DNA from: Hyphomicrobiales bacterium
GTDB lineage: Bacteria; Pseudomonadota; Alphaproteobacteria; Rhizobiales; Rhizobiaceae
Direction: 5' to 3'
Assembly (NCBI GenBank): GCA_900472625.1
Contig: UCIT01000006.1
Location: forward strand, 17,984 to 81,983
DNA: 64,000 nucleotides
Part shown: one piece after another, positions 21,687-29,396 of the stretch
Layout: every line of letters starts with the position of its first letter
Position numbering within the stretch: the first letter of the stretch is position 1
Notes under the pieces: generated by a model
Seen by the model: only the letters and a program-made list of their open reading frames with translations
What the model was told of the DNA's origin: nothing
Databases searched by the model: none
Program-made: the position numbers and the translations under genes

Positions 21687-21968
21687 ATGGAAATCAGCAA
21701 CGAAGAGACGAAGTCCGGCGGGCGCTATGTCGCCGAAGTCGAAGGCCACCAGGCCGAAATGACCTATTCGCGTACAACGCCGAAACTGATCATCATCGAC
21801 CATACCGGCGTGCCGGACGCTTTGCGCGGAAAAGGGGTCGGCCAGGCGCTGGCCGTTCACGCCGTCGAGGAAGCGCGCAAGGGTGGCTGGAAGATCATCC
21901 CGCTCTGCCCGTTTTTCAAGGCGCAATCGCAGCGCCACGAAGAATGGCGCGACGTCGTCAATCTCTGA
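21687..21968 (+). CDS. Small GNAT N-acetyltransferase (YjdJ-like)
   Basis: A 93-residue minimal acetyltransferase. It has the acetyl-CoA loop region (VPDALRGKGVGQALAVHAVE), the strand before it (PKLIIIDHTGV) and the C-terminal IIPLCPFFKAQ typical of the very short GNAT group that includes human GNAT-like NATD1 and E. coli YjdJ. AGGAG lies seven bases before the ATG. Substrate unknown. A terminator follows at 21987. Confidence 0.85.
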   Translation: MEISNEETKSGGRYVAEVEGHQAEMTYSRTTPKLIIIDHTGVPDALRGKGVGQALAVHAVEEARKGGWKIIPLCPFFKAQSQRHEEWRDVVNL

Positions 21969-21986
21969 GGCACGCCGGAAAATGCC

Positions 21987-22031
21987 AAAAGCCATGTATG
22001 ACGGACAGCACGCCCGACATGCATGGCTTTT
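21987..22031 (+). terminator. Terminator after the small GNAT gene
   Basis: AAAAGCCATG (21987-21996) and CATGGCTTTT (22022-22031) form a perfect 10-pair stem with a 25-base loop, and the run of T closes the stem. The symmetric A/T ends could also stop the convergent FliJ-like transcript. Confidence 0.7.
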
Positions 22032-22071
22032 ATAGATGACAATTCGACGCCGAGGCGCCGATCATCTTGGC

Positions 22072-22422
22072 TTAGGCCCGCGCCCGAACCGCTCCGTCGC
22101 GCTCTTCGAGCGCGGCAGCGCGTGCATATTCCGCCTGCATCTCTTCGAGCGACTGCTCCAAGGCCTCTTCCTGCATCCTCAGTTCCTTGATGGAAACCTG
22201 AAGATTGTCTGCGCGCTGGCGTGCTGCCTTTGCGAAGGTCGGATAGGCGAAGTGATTCGGATCGGAAATGCCGGACTTCTTCTCTTCGACGACGATCTGG
22301 CTCTCCAGATCCTTCGTCATCCGATCAAACTCGGACATCATCATCTGCAATTGCTGCAGCTGGCGACGTTTTTCGTTCACCTGAAACTCTTTCAGACGAA
22401 CTAGGCTCTCACGCGACTTCAT
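22072..22422 (-). CDS. fliJ: FliJ-like coiled-coil protein beside ctrA
   Basis: A 116-residue, highly charged, almost fully helical protein (VRLKEFQVNEKRRQLQQLQM, then MQEEALEQSLEEMQAEYARA). It has the length and coiled-coil pattern of FliJ, the soluble stalk/chaperone of the flagellar export ATPase. Rhizobial genomes carry a FliJ-annotated gene beside ctrA, which supports the call, but coiled coils match easily. The start at 22422 has GGAG about 8 bases upstream. It is divergent from ctrA, so the spacer may control both. Confidence 0.6.
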   Translation of the reverse strand: MKSRESLVRLKEFQVNEKRRQLQQLQMMMSEFDRMTKDLESQIVVEEKKSGISDPNHFAYPTFAKAARQRADNLQVSIKELRMQEEALEQSLEEMQAEYARAAALEERDGAVRARA

Positions 22423-22862
22423 ACGCATTACTCCAGTGATGCGAGACCCCGGCTTCACTTGAAACCGCCCCTTAGCCGCCGCTTTCATGCGGCTTGCCCA
22501 AAAAATTTCCGTCGGCGTTAACAAAAACCTACCGCTGGTAACCTTTCGTTTACGGGCATCGTTAATGATAGTCCCGATGATTTAAGGGTCGGTAAACACA
22601 ACTACGCGATTTCCGGTCCATTTCATTGGTGAGTCGAATGAATCGCTTGCCGGCCTTTCTTAACGTAACAGTTGAGAAGTGGGCTTTGCGGATTCTCGTT
22701 GGAAAACAGCGGAATGGACAAAATATTTAATAAATTGATTACCTCTTGCCAGAGTGAATCAGAATTTGTTAACCATTTCGTGGCAGCTTCCAAATCACGC
22801 AGTGACATATCTGTATCGCGTAGGGGCCAGACCACCTTTCGGCGGCGGTAAAGGGGATAAGA
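22423..22862. promoter_or_regulatory. ctrA / fliJ-like divergent control region
   Basis: About 440 AT-rich bases without a credible gene. Four GANTC sites (22631-22635, 22640-22644, 22691-22695, 22756-22760) mark targets of the cell-cycle methyltransferase CcrM. TTAACCAT at 22769-22776 equals a CtrA half-site, and GTAA-N7-TTTA at 22538-22552 is a weak two-half match near the fliJ-like start. This fits methylation- and CtrA-dependent control of ctrA, as known in Caulobacter and rhizobia. Confidence 0.7.
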
Positions 22863-23564
22863 ATGCGGGTACTACTCATCGAAGATGACAGCGCGACAGC
22901 GCAGAGCATCGAACTGATGCTCAAGTCAGAAAGTTTCAACGTCTACACCACCGATCTAGGTGAAGAAGGCGTCGATCTCGGCAAGTTGTATGATTATGAT
23001 ATCATCCTTCTTGATCTCAACCTTCCAGACATGTCCGGATATGAAGTGCTCCGCACTCTCCGCCTGTCCAAGGTTAAAACACCGATCCTCATCCTCTCCG
23101 GCATGGCCGGCATCGAGGACAAGGTTCGAGGTCTCGGCTTCGGCGCCGACGACTACATGACCAAGCCTTTCCACAAGGACGAACTCGTCGCTCGCATCCA
23201 CGCGATCGTCCGTCGTTCCAAGGGTCACGCCCAGTCGGTCATCTCGACCGGCGAACTGATCGTCAACCTCGACGCCAAGACTGTCGAAGTCGGCGGACAG
23301 CGCGTTCACCTGACGGGCAAGGAATACCAGATGCTGGAGCTTCTTTCGCTCCGCAAGGGCACCACCCTCACCAAGGAAATGTTCCTGAACCACCTTTACG
23401 GCGGCATGGACGAGCCCGAACTGAAGATCATCGACGTGTTCATCTGCAAGCTGCGCAAGAAGCTGGCAAATGCCGCCGGCGGCGCGAACTACATCGAAAC
23501 CGTCTGGGGCCGCGGCTATGTGCTGCGCGAGCCGGATGGCGCCGAATACGCCGAAACTGCCTGA
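22863..23564 (+). CDS. ctrA: Cell-cycle master response regulator CtrA
   Basis: A 233-residue OmpR-type response regulator. The receiver starts [20 protein letters not shown] with acceptor D51 ([15 protein letters not shown]) and Lys in [18 protein letters not shown]. The winged-helix DNA-binding domain includes [20 protein letters not shown] and [10 protein letters not shown]. This sequence is nearly diagnostic for CtrA. It ends with two small residues (TA), as expected for a ClpXP-degraded CtrA. It controls replication, division and motility genes; phosphate arrives through CckA and ChpT (chpT is at 24181). AGGGGATA precedes the ATG. Confidence 0.97.
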   Translation: MRVLLIEDDSATAQSIELMLKSESFNVYTTDLGEEGVDLGKLYDYDIILLDLNLPDMSGYEVLRTLRLSKVKTPILILSGMAGIEDKVRGLGFGADDYMTKPFHKDELVARIHAIVRRSKGHAQSVISTGELIVNLDAKTVEVGGQRVHLTGKEYQMLELLSLRKGTTLTKEMFLNHLYGGMDEPELKIIDVFICKLRKKLANAAGGANYIETVWGRGYVLREPDGAEYAETA

Positions 23565-23590
23565 TAGGTCGGCCCCTACGCCGAACATCG

Positions 23591-23621
23591 AAAAATCCCG
23601 CCTCCCCGGCGGGATTTTTTT
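23591..23621 (+). terminator. Bidirectional terminator after ctrA
   Basis: AAAAATCCCGCC (23591-23602) and GGCGGGATTTTT (23608-23619) form a perfect 12-pair stem with a 5-base loop, followed by more T. The A-rich 5' side gives a U-run on the minus strand too. Confidence 0.92.
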
Positions 23622-23647
23622 GTTTGCTCCATACGTGAAAACACAAA

Positions 23648-23669
23648 GGCCGCCTTTTGAGGGGCGGCC
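23648..23669 (-). terminator. Terminator after the single-domain receiver gene
   Basis: GGCCGCC (23648-23654) and GGCGGCC (23663-23669) form a 7-pair stem. On the minus strand it is followed by TTTGTGTTTTC. It lies about 30 bases after the stop at 23698. Confidence 0.75.
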
Positions 23670-23697
23670 CTGGCACTTTGATTGTTCAGTGAAGATA

Positions 23698-24060
23698 TCA
23701 GGCGGCGATGGCGCGATTGCCGAAGACGGCCGTCAGGATCTTGCGATCGAAAGGCTTCAGCAGGAAGTCCGTGGCCCCTGCCCGCTTGCCCATCATCAGC
23801 TTCTTCAGATCGGCCTCGATGACGCAGTAGTAGATCTTGACCGCCTTGCCGCCATCCATGGCGCGGACGGCTACGATCAGATCGAGCGCGCCATCCATGC
23901 CGGAATCGACGATGAGGTAATCGGGCAGTTCGACCTGGCAGTGGGACAAGGCCTCGCTGGCGCTTGCAGCTTCACTGACCATGAAATCAAGCTCGGAAAG
24001 AATACGCTTTCCAACCTTTCGGACGACGTCCGACGAATCCGTGATCATGAACCTCTGCAT
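23698..24060 (-). CDS. Single-domain response regulator downstream of chpT
   Basis: A 120-residue stand-alone receiver. The acceptor D52 (DYLIVDSGMDG) and the conserved Lys (DFLLKPFDRK) are present. The acidic pocket at the N-terminus is reduced: the usual Asp-Asp or Glu-Asp pair reads T7-D8 in MITDSSDVVRK. It is read in the same direction as chpT with a 120-base gap, so it may be a phosphate acceptor or sink for ChpT. It does not look like canonical CpdR or DivK by its opening residues. Confidence 0.83.
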   Translation of the reverse strand: MQRFMITDSSDVVRKVGKRILSELDFMVSEAASASEALSHCQVELPDYLIVDSGMDGALDLIVAVRAMDGGKAVKIYYCVIEADLKKLMMGKRAGATDFLLKPFDRKILTAVFGNRAIAA

Positions 24061-24180
24061 CGCTGCTCCATTGCCCAGCTTCTGTCCCGGCGGGCCTTCT
24101 CAAGATGCGAGGATAGAAACATTAGGCTAAGGAATTATTACTTAGATGCAACCAATAGCCGAGTATTTCCGGTCGGCGGC

Positions 24181-24834
24181 TCAAGCCGCCTCGGGAACGA
24201 TTTCCGCTGTGAAGGTGATTTCTTCCGCTGTTGCGCTGTGGCCGAGCTTCATGCCGCACTCGTCTGCCAGCAACACCGCATAGTAGGGCTGGATCGTGTG
24301 TGCGTCGATCGCTTCTTCGATCTCGCCGGTGGAAATCTCGACGAACTTCGGCGGAAGACGCATCAGCTTGCCCTTGGCAACGAGCGTGAACTTGGCGTCG
24401 AGTTCCGGATTCTCCAGCGTGATGTCGATCTGTCCGCCGCGAGGGATCGACGAGTAAGCGACGAGGAAGAGGTTCAGCAGCAACTTGACGCGGTTCTTCG
24501 GAATGATTGCCCGCGGTCCGTTCCAGACGACCTCAGTCTTCTTTTCGGCGGCGGCGAAATCCTTGGCGGCACGCTCGGCTTCACCGGTGTCGATCGAGGC
24601 ACCGACGGAACCGGAAGCGCCAAAGGCAAGGCGTGCGAATTTGAGACGGACGGAGGCGTTCAGCGCGCTTGTGCGGATAAGATCCATGGCGTCGGCATCG
24701 GCACCACCCTCGTCGAGCAGTTCCAGGCCGTTGTTGATCGCGCCCACCGGCGAGATGACGTCATGGCAAACACGGCTGCAGAGAAGCGCGGCCAGATCCG
24801 GGCCGGTGAGTGTAAGGTTTGGGTTCTTTGACAT
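24181..24834 (-). CDS. chpT: Histidine phosphotransferase ChpT
   Basis: A 217-residue phosphotransferase that passes phosphate from the hybrid kinase CckA to CtrA and CpdR in alphaproteobacteria. The acceptor His24 lies in SRVCHDVISPVGAINNGLEL, the ChpT hallmark. The rest is a degenerate kinase-like C-terminal domain (PKNRVKLLLNLFLVAYSSIP) that lacks ATP-binding motifs. ATG at 24834 has GGAG seven bases upstream; an ATG three bases earlier and one near 24885 are weaker. It is divergent from eipA. Confidence 0.92.
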   Translation of the reverse strand: MSKNPNLTLTGPDLAALLCSRVCHDVISPVGAINNGLELLDEGGADADAMDLIRTSALNASVRLKFARLAFGASGSVGASIDTGEAERAAKDFAAAEKKTEVVWNGPRAIIPKNRVKLLLNLFLVAYSSIPRGGQIDITLENPELDAKFTLVAKGKLMRLPPKFVEISTGEIEEAIDAHTIQPYYAVLLADECGMKLGHSATAEEITFTAEIVPEAA

Positions 24835-24934
24835 CATTGTCTCCAGGGGCGGTGATTCATTCCGCCACACATATTGCTTCATCATTGCACGAAGTTTGCG
24901 CGCGTACTGGGCGCCATAATGACACCATATTTGG

Positions 24935-24949
24935 TAAACCGATTGTTAA
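24935..24949. promoter_or_regulatory. Candidate CtrA binding site between chpT and eipA
   Basis: TAAA-CCGATTG-TTAA keeps the 7-base spacing of the CtrA box (TTAA-N7-TTAA) with one mismatch. It lies about 70 bases before the eipA start and 100 before chpT. Brucella eipA is reported to be under CtrA control, which gives the site weight. Confidence 0.55.
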
Positions 24950-25020
24950 GACCATCCGCGCAAAATGACAGAAACGCCGGAAACGGCTCCAAGTATCGAC
25001 CATGATGAACGGATGACACC

Positions 25021-25617
25021 ATGCGCCCCTCAATCCTAGGAAGATTTCTGGCACACTGCCGGCCCCTTGCCCTGCTGGTTCTGTCGTGCCTGATGCTCGC
25101 AGGCACGCAGGCATCGGCACAGCAGGCCAACAGCAGCCAATACACCGTGCAGGAAATCGTCGACGCCGGACATTCCTTCTTCGGCTCCACCAGCGGCGGC
25201 CTTGCCAAGGTGGTCGAGGCCGCCTTCCAGAAGTACGGCTTGCCGAACGGCTATATCCTCGGCCAGGAAGGCTCCGGCGCCTTCATCGCCGGCCTCACGT
25301 ACGGCGAAGGCCAGCTCAACACCAAGAATGCCGGTGAGCATCCGCTCTACTGGCAGGGCCCGTCGCTGGGCATCGACTACGGCGGCCAGGGCAGCCGGGT
25401 CATGATGCTGGTTTACGACCTGCCCTCCACCGACGCCATCTACGCCCGCTTCGGCGGCGTCAGCGGTCAGGCCTTCGTCATCGCCGGCTTCGGCATGACG
25501 CTCCTGAAGAACAACAACGTCCTCGTCGTGCCGATCCGCACCGGCGTCGGCGCCCGCCTCGGCCTCAACGTCGGCTACATCAAGGTCACGCCGAGCCCGA
25601 CCTGGAACCCCTTCTGA
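25021..25617 (+). CDS. eipA: Envelope integrity protein EipA (DUF1134)
   Basis: A 198-residue periplasmic protein. The signal peptide is clear (PLALLVLSCLMLAGTQASAQ). The mature DUF1134 barrel carries conserved glycine-rich segments (EIVDAGHSFFGSTSGGLAKV, GPSLGIDYGGQGSRVMMLVY, GVGARLGLNVGYIKVTP). In Brucella EipA supports envelope stress resistance. Its position divergent from chpT, about 1.5 kb past the ctrA stop, ties it to the cell-cycle circuit. A strong hairpin follows. Confidence 0.92.
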   Translation: MRPSILGRFLAHCRPLALLVLSCLMLAGTQASAQQANSSQYTVQEIVDAGHSFFGSTSGGLAKVVEAAFQKYGLPNGYILGQEGSGAFIAGLTYGEGQLNTKNAGEHPLYWQGPSLGIDYGGQGSRVMMLVYDLPSTDAIYARFGGVSGQAFVIAGFGMTLLKNNNVLVVPIRTGVGARLGLNVGYIKVTPSPTWNPF

Positions 25618-25624
25618 TTTTAAG

Positions 25625-25656
25625 CGGTAACGGCGAACTCTCCCTCGCCGTTACCG
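25625..25656 (+). terminator. Hairpin after eipA
   Basis: CGGTAACGGCGA (25625-25636) and TCGCCGTTACCG (25645-25656) form a perfect 12-pair stem with an 8-base loop. No T-run follows, so it may act with Rho or as a 3' stabiliser. Confidence 0.65.
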
Positions 25657-25737
25657 ATCCGCCACTTGCCCTATCGGCGCGGTCCGCTTAATCATTGGAC
25701 CTGACGCAAATCAACTTCTGGAAGCAGTGGCCTCGCC

Positions 25738-26898
25738 GTGATCGAATACGCGCTCTTGTTCGGACTGGGCTTTCTGGCCGCGGCGTTCCTGGTTTTCCTC
25801 GTATCGCCGGCCGTGCACCGCCGTATCGTCTCCTACACCGAGAACCGCATGCGTGCGACGATGCCGCTCAGCCCGCAGGAAGTCCGCGCGCAGAAGGACA
25901 TGGTCCGCGCGCTTTACGCCGCCGAGAATGCACGCACGACGCAGGATCTGATTCGCGAACGCGAAAAATCCATGTCCCTGCAGCTGAAGCATGATCAGAT
26001 CGCCCGCGACGCCGGTCACTTCGCGTCCGAGATCGGCGGCTTGCAATCGCAGATCGCCGATATGAGCGTCGAGGCAGCCGAGCTGCGCTCGCATCTGCGC
26101 AAGGACGAGAACTATATCAGCCAGCTGAAGACCAGCCTGCACATCGCCGAGCAGGCCGCCTCCGCCAAGGAAGGCGAACTCGACGCGCTGCGCATCCGCC
26201 TCAACAAGCTCGCCGAACAGTCCGACAATCTGAAGATCGACATGGCGGCGCGCGAAACCGAGATCGAAAGCCTGAATTTCAAGTTCAACGCGCTGCGCAA
26301 CGAACGCGACGACCTTCGCCAGGACGTCAACCTCCTGCAGAAGCGCGCCAAGGATGCCGAACTGAAGCTCACGCAGCAGGAACACACCGTCATCCGCCTG
26401 GAAGACCGGGCAGAACGCGACAAGACCGCGACAGCAGACAAGGACGCGCTTCTCGGCCGCCGCCAGCAGGAAGTGGCCAAGCTACGGGATCAGATCAAGG
26501 CGACCAATGCCGACCTGCGCAAGGCCAACCGCGCGCTGCGCGCAGCCGGCCTAGCCGCAATCGTGGCGGCGGCACCGGCGGAGATCCCCGCCGCAGAAGA
26601 AAAGCCCGTGCCCGAACTCGACACTGCCGCGGTCGCAGCCCGTCTTGCCGAAGAGGTCCGGGCCCGCAGCGCCGCCGTCTCGGAAGAAATCCTCAGCGCC
26701 CGGCTCAATGCTGCGGGTGACAGCGCCATTCGCAACGAGATCTCAGGCATTGCCGCAGAGATGGTCGCACTGACCGCCATCAACGAAGGCGCAGGCTCGC
26801 CGATCCGCGCATTGTTGCCGGATGCGGTGGAGCCGAAGGAGGGCGAGCGGATAGACCTTGCCCAGCGCGCCGCGACCATCCTGTCGCAACCCGGCTAG
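25738..26898 (+). CDS. Membrane-anchored coiled-coil protein of unknown function
   Basis: A 386-residue protein with one N-terminal helix (YALLFGLGFLAAAFLVFLVS). A predicted coiled coil of about 260 residues follows, rich in Glu, Lys and Arg with regular hydrophobic spacing (residues about 60-280). The C-terminal region is alanine-rich. It resembles RmuC-type or spacer coiled coils in layout only; no catalytic domain is visible. Its start is GTG at 25738 with a weak ribosome site, so the start is less sure. It is probably an envelope or cell-shape related scaffold, but the function is not known. Confidence 0.75.
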   Translation: MIEYALLFGLGFLAAAFLVFLVSPAVHRRIVSYTENRMRATMPLSPQEVRAQKDMVRALYAAENARTTQDLIREREKSMSLQLKHDQIARDAGHFASEIGGLQSQIADMSVEAAELRSHLRKDENYISQLKTSLHIAEQAASAKEGELDALRIRLNKLAEQSDNLKIDMAARETEIESLNFKFNALRNERDDLRQDVNLLQKRAKDAELKLTQQEHTVIRLEDRAERDKTATADKDALLGRRQQEVAKLRDQIKATNADLRKANRALRAAGLAAIVAAAPAEIPAAEEKPVPELDTAAVAARLAEEVRARSAAVSEEILSARLNAAGDSAIRNEISGIAAEMVALTAINEGAGSPIRALLPDAVEPKEGERIDLAQRAATILSQPG

Positions 26899-26912
26899 AT
26901 CATTAAAAAACG

Positions 26913-27734
26913 TCAGATACGGCTTGCCGCCGAAGACATGGCAAACAGCGCGATCCCCGTCGCGGTCGCGACGTTGAGGCTGTCGAGCCCCACCGATTGC
27001 GGGATACGCGCACTGCGAAATCGCGACAGCACTTCCTGCGGCAGCCCCTCGCCCTCTGTACCAACCACCAGCGCCATGCGATCCGACGGCGGTATCGCGC
27101 GGATGTCGGTCTCGCCACGCGGCGATAGCGACCAGATGGCGAAATCCCGCCCCGCCAGTTGCGTCAGCAGAGCAAGCGCATCGCCGCCGCGCTGATAGGG
27201 TACGCTCAGCACAGAGCCGACCGAAACGCGGATAGCCTTGCGATACAGCGGATCGCAAGAGGTCTCGTCGAGAAGGATCGCGTCGGCATTGAAAGCAGCG
27301 GCGTTGCGGAACATCGAGCCGGCATTATCGTGATTGGAGATGCCGCAGCCGACCAGAACCAGCGAGCGCTCCGGCAACCGGTCGATCAGATCGCCCACTC
27401 GCGGCTCGCGCCGCCCGAGCGCCAGCACGCCACGGTGAAGATGGAAGCCGACGATGCTGTCGAGCACCTCAGCCTTGGCGACATAAACCGGAACATCGTC
27501 CGCCAGCCTGTCGAGAACATCGGACACGCCCTCGACGCGGTTGCGCAGCAGCAGCACCTTCTCGGCGACGAAGTCGCCGCCGGCTCGATGTGCTTCCGCC
27601 AGCATCCGCAGAACAACGGTGCCTTCCGCGATGAAGCGGCCATGCCGTCCGGTCAGGTCGCGTTCGCGGATATCGCGAAATTCGGCAATCCTGACATCGT
27701 CGGCGCTGTCGATCGCGATCAGCCGTGGTGCCAT
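26913..27734 (-). CDS. TrmH/SpoU-family RNA 2'-O-methyltransferase
   Basis: A 273-residue SPOUT methyltransferase. The three family motifs are readable: GCGISNHDNAGSMFRNAAAF (motif 1 with Asn and Arg), ALVVGTEGEGL (motif 2), and IPQSVGLDSLNVATATGIAL (motif 3, the knot that binds S-adenosylmethionine). An N-terminal substrate-binding region comes first. The frame stays open far upstream across rluD on the other strand, but the real start is ATG 27734, next to the stop of the small membrane gene. Whether it acts on tRNA or 23S rRNA cannot be told. Confidence 0.87.
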   Translation of the reverse strand: MAPRLIAIDSADDVRIAEFRDIRERDLTGRHGRFIAEGTVVLRMLAEAHRAGGDFVAEKVLLLRNRVEGVSDVLDRLADDVPVYVAKAEVLDSIVGFHLHRGVLALGRREPRVGDLIDRLPERSLVLVGCGISNHDNAGSMFRNAAAFNADAILLDETSCDPLYRKAIRVSVGSVLSVPYQRGGDALALLTQLAGRDFAIWSLSPRGETDIRAIPPSDRMALVVGTEGEGLPQEVLSRFRSARIPQSVGLDSLNVATATGIALFAMSSAASRI

Positions 27735-27739
27735 CCGGC

Positions 27740-28126
27740 TCAGCCGCCGTTGACGGTAATGTCGGCGACGATGCGCCCGGCCTTGATATCGAACACCAGT
27801 GATTTCAGCACGCCATCGGCCGTCGCGCCGAAGAACATGATCTGGCCGCCCGACAGCGAGGACGACTGGATGACGAAACCGGCCGGCAGGTTGGCGGTGA
27901 CGGAAACCGGCGCATCTGACGGAATGCCGGTCGATGCTGCCGTGACGGGCTCCTTTGCAGGTGCCCGCATCGTCTTGTAGACAACCGCGCCGAAGACCGC
28001 CATAAGGCTCACGAACATGATGACACCCGAGACGATCTGCAGGCGGATCATCTTGCGTCGGACACTTTCCATGGCCGGATCGAGGGGTTTTTCTTTCTGA
28101 TCGTCTTCTGGCTGGACATTCGTCAT
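27740..28126 (-). CDS. Small single-pass membrane protein
   Basis: A 128-residue protein. The N-terminal tail is charged and likely cytoplasmic (EDDQKEKPLDPAMESVRRKM), followed by one membrane helix (LQIVSGVIMFVSLMAVFGAV). A short periplasmic beta-rich domain ends the protein (SGGQIMFFGATADGVLKSLV). It is co-directional with the methyltransferase gene, five bases apart, and divergent from rluD. I recall similar proteins filed under a domain of unknown function, but I cannot name the family with confidence. Confidence 0.75.
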   Translation of the reverse strand: MTNVQPEDDQKEKPLDPAMESVRRKMIRLQIVSGVIMFVSLMAVFGAVVYKTMRAPAKEPVTAASTGIPSDAPVSVTANLPAGFVIQSSSLSGGQIMFFGATADGVLKSLVFDIKAGRIVADITVNGG

Positions 28127-28169
28127 ATGTGGCGTTCCATTCTATAAAATACTTCGGAGAAGAAGCGTC

Positions 28170-29204
28170 TTGAGCGACCCCTTTAAACAAGCAGCCGGCA
28201 ATATGAAAGTCCTGACGGCGGATGAACACGCCGAAGGCCGGCTTGATTCTTGGATGACGGCGGAACTCGGGACGGAATTCTCCCGCAGCCGCATCCAGGT
28301 GCTGATCAAGGACGGCCAGGTCACCTCCAAAGGTATCGTGGTTGCCGATCCGAAGAAGAAGGTGCGCCCCGGCGACGTCTTCGAGATCACCCTGCCGGAA
28401 CCCGAAGATCCGACGCCGCAGGGCGAGAACATTCCGCTCGATATCCTCTACGAGGACGACGACCTGATCGTCATCTCCAAGCCCACAGGTATGGTGGTGC
28501 ACCCGGCTGCCGGCAACTGGACGGGCACGCTGGTCAACGCCTTGATCTACCATTGCGGCGATACGCTCTCGGGCATCGGCGGCGTCCGCCGCCCTGGCAT
28601 CGTCCACCGCCTCGACAAGGACACGACGGGTGTCATGGTCGTTGCCAAGAACGACATCGCCCACCGCCATCTCTCGGCACAGTTCGCCGACCACGGTCGC
28701 ACCATGCCGATCGAGCGCGCCTACCAGGCTGTCGTCTGGGGCCGTCCGCGCACGCTGACCGGCAGCATCGACGCGCCGCTCGGCCGCGACACCGGCGACC
28801 GCACCCGCCGCGCCGTCAAGCGCCCGGGCACCGCCGACGCAGACGAGGCTATCACCCATTACGAGGTGCTCGAACGTTTCCACGAGACGCCGAATTCTCT
28901 GTCGCTGGCCTCGCTCGTCGAGTGCCACCTGGAAACCGGCCGCACCCACCAGATCCGCGTCCACATGGCCCATATCGGCCACCCGCTTCTTGGCGACATG
29001 GTCTATGGCGCGCATTACAAGACCAAGGCGAATCTCCTGCCTGATGCCGCCAAGAAGGTGGTGAACGGCTTCGGGCGCCAGGCGCTGCATGCCTACATGC
29101 TGCAGTTCGAGCATCCGCGCAGCGGCGAAGTCATGCGCTTCGAGATTCCGCTGCCGGATGATATGATCGAACTGATCGAGGCCTTGCGCGCCGCCGAGCT
29201 GTAA
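28170..29204 (+). CDS. rluD: 23S rRNA pseudouridine synthase RluD
   Basis: A 344-residue enzyme. The N-terminal S4 RNA-binding domain (GRLDSWMTAELGTEFSRSRI) is followed by the RluA-family catalytic domain with the active-site Asp in GIVHRLDKDTTGVMVVAKND. The family end ETGRTHQIRVHMAHIGHPLL is present. It should make pseudouridines in helix 69 of 23S rRNA. Start TTG 28170 has GGAG about 10 bases upstream; an ATG at 28203 is the alternative. It lies before rpoH. Confidence 0.92.
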   Translation: MSDPFKQAAGNMKVLTADEHAEGRLDSWMTAELGTEFSRSRIQVLIKDGQVTSKGIVVADPKKKVRPGDVFEITLPEPEDPTPQGENIPLDILYEDDDLIVISKPTGMVVHPAAGNWTGTLVNALIYHCGDTLSGIGGVRRPGIVHRLDKDTTGVMVVAKNDIAHRHLSAQFADHGRTMPIERAYQAVVWGRPRTLTGSIDAPLGRDTGDRTRRAVKRPGTADADEAITHYEVLERFHETPNSLSLASLVECHLETGRTHQIRVHMAHIGHPLLGDMVYGAHYKTKANLLPDAAKKVVNGFGRQALHAYMLQFEHPRSGEVMRFEIPLPDDMIELIEALRAAEL

Positions 29205-29258
29205 TGGTCCAACCCAAAGGGTCCAAGGCCGTAACGCCATTGTGAAGCAAGGCAGAGC

Positions 29259-29287
29259 CTTGAACTACGGTTTCGCCACACTTATCT
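29259..29287 (+). promoter_or_regulatory. Heat-shock (sigma-32) type promoter upstream of rpoH
   Basis: CTTGAA (29259-29264) and CTTATCT (29281-29287) are 16 bases apart, close to the alphaproteobacterial RpoH consensus CTTGAC/CYTATNT. The -35 is overlapped by a CAAGGC-AGA-GCCTTG dyad (29248-29262). This suggests self-control of rpoH. Confidence 0.6.
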
Positions 29288-29300
29288 CTACACTGACTTC

Positions 29301-29324
29301 GTGCGGGCTCCCCAAGAGCCGCAC
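29301..29324 (+). other. Hairpin in the rpoH leader
   Basis: GTGCGGGCTC and GAGCCGCAC form a nine-pair stem with one bulged G and a 5-base loop, between the candidate promoter and the rpoH start. It may be a leader structure; its role is unknown. Confidence 0.45.
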
Positions 29325-29396
29325 GTTCCCGGTTCGCCTTCAAGACGCAGGGACGCGTCCAAGCGGGGATCGGAATCTAGATAGGAGGGTGCAATA

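Noticed and set aside
22623..22835. 70-codon minus-strand frame upstream of ctrA
   Set aside because: It starts with GTG, lacks a spaced ribosome site, and covers the GANTC-bearing control region.
26913..29240. 775-codon minus-strand frame as one protein
   Set aside because: Only the last 273 codons carry the methyltransferase; the rest overlaps rluD on the opposite strand and the small membrane gene.
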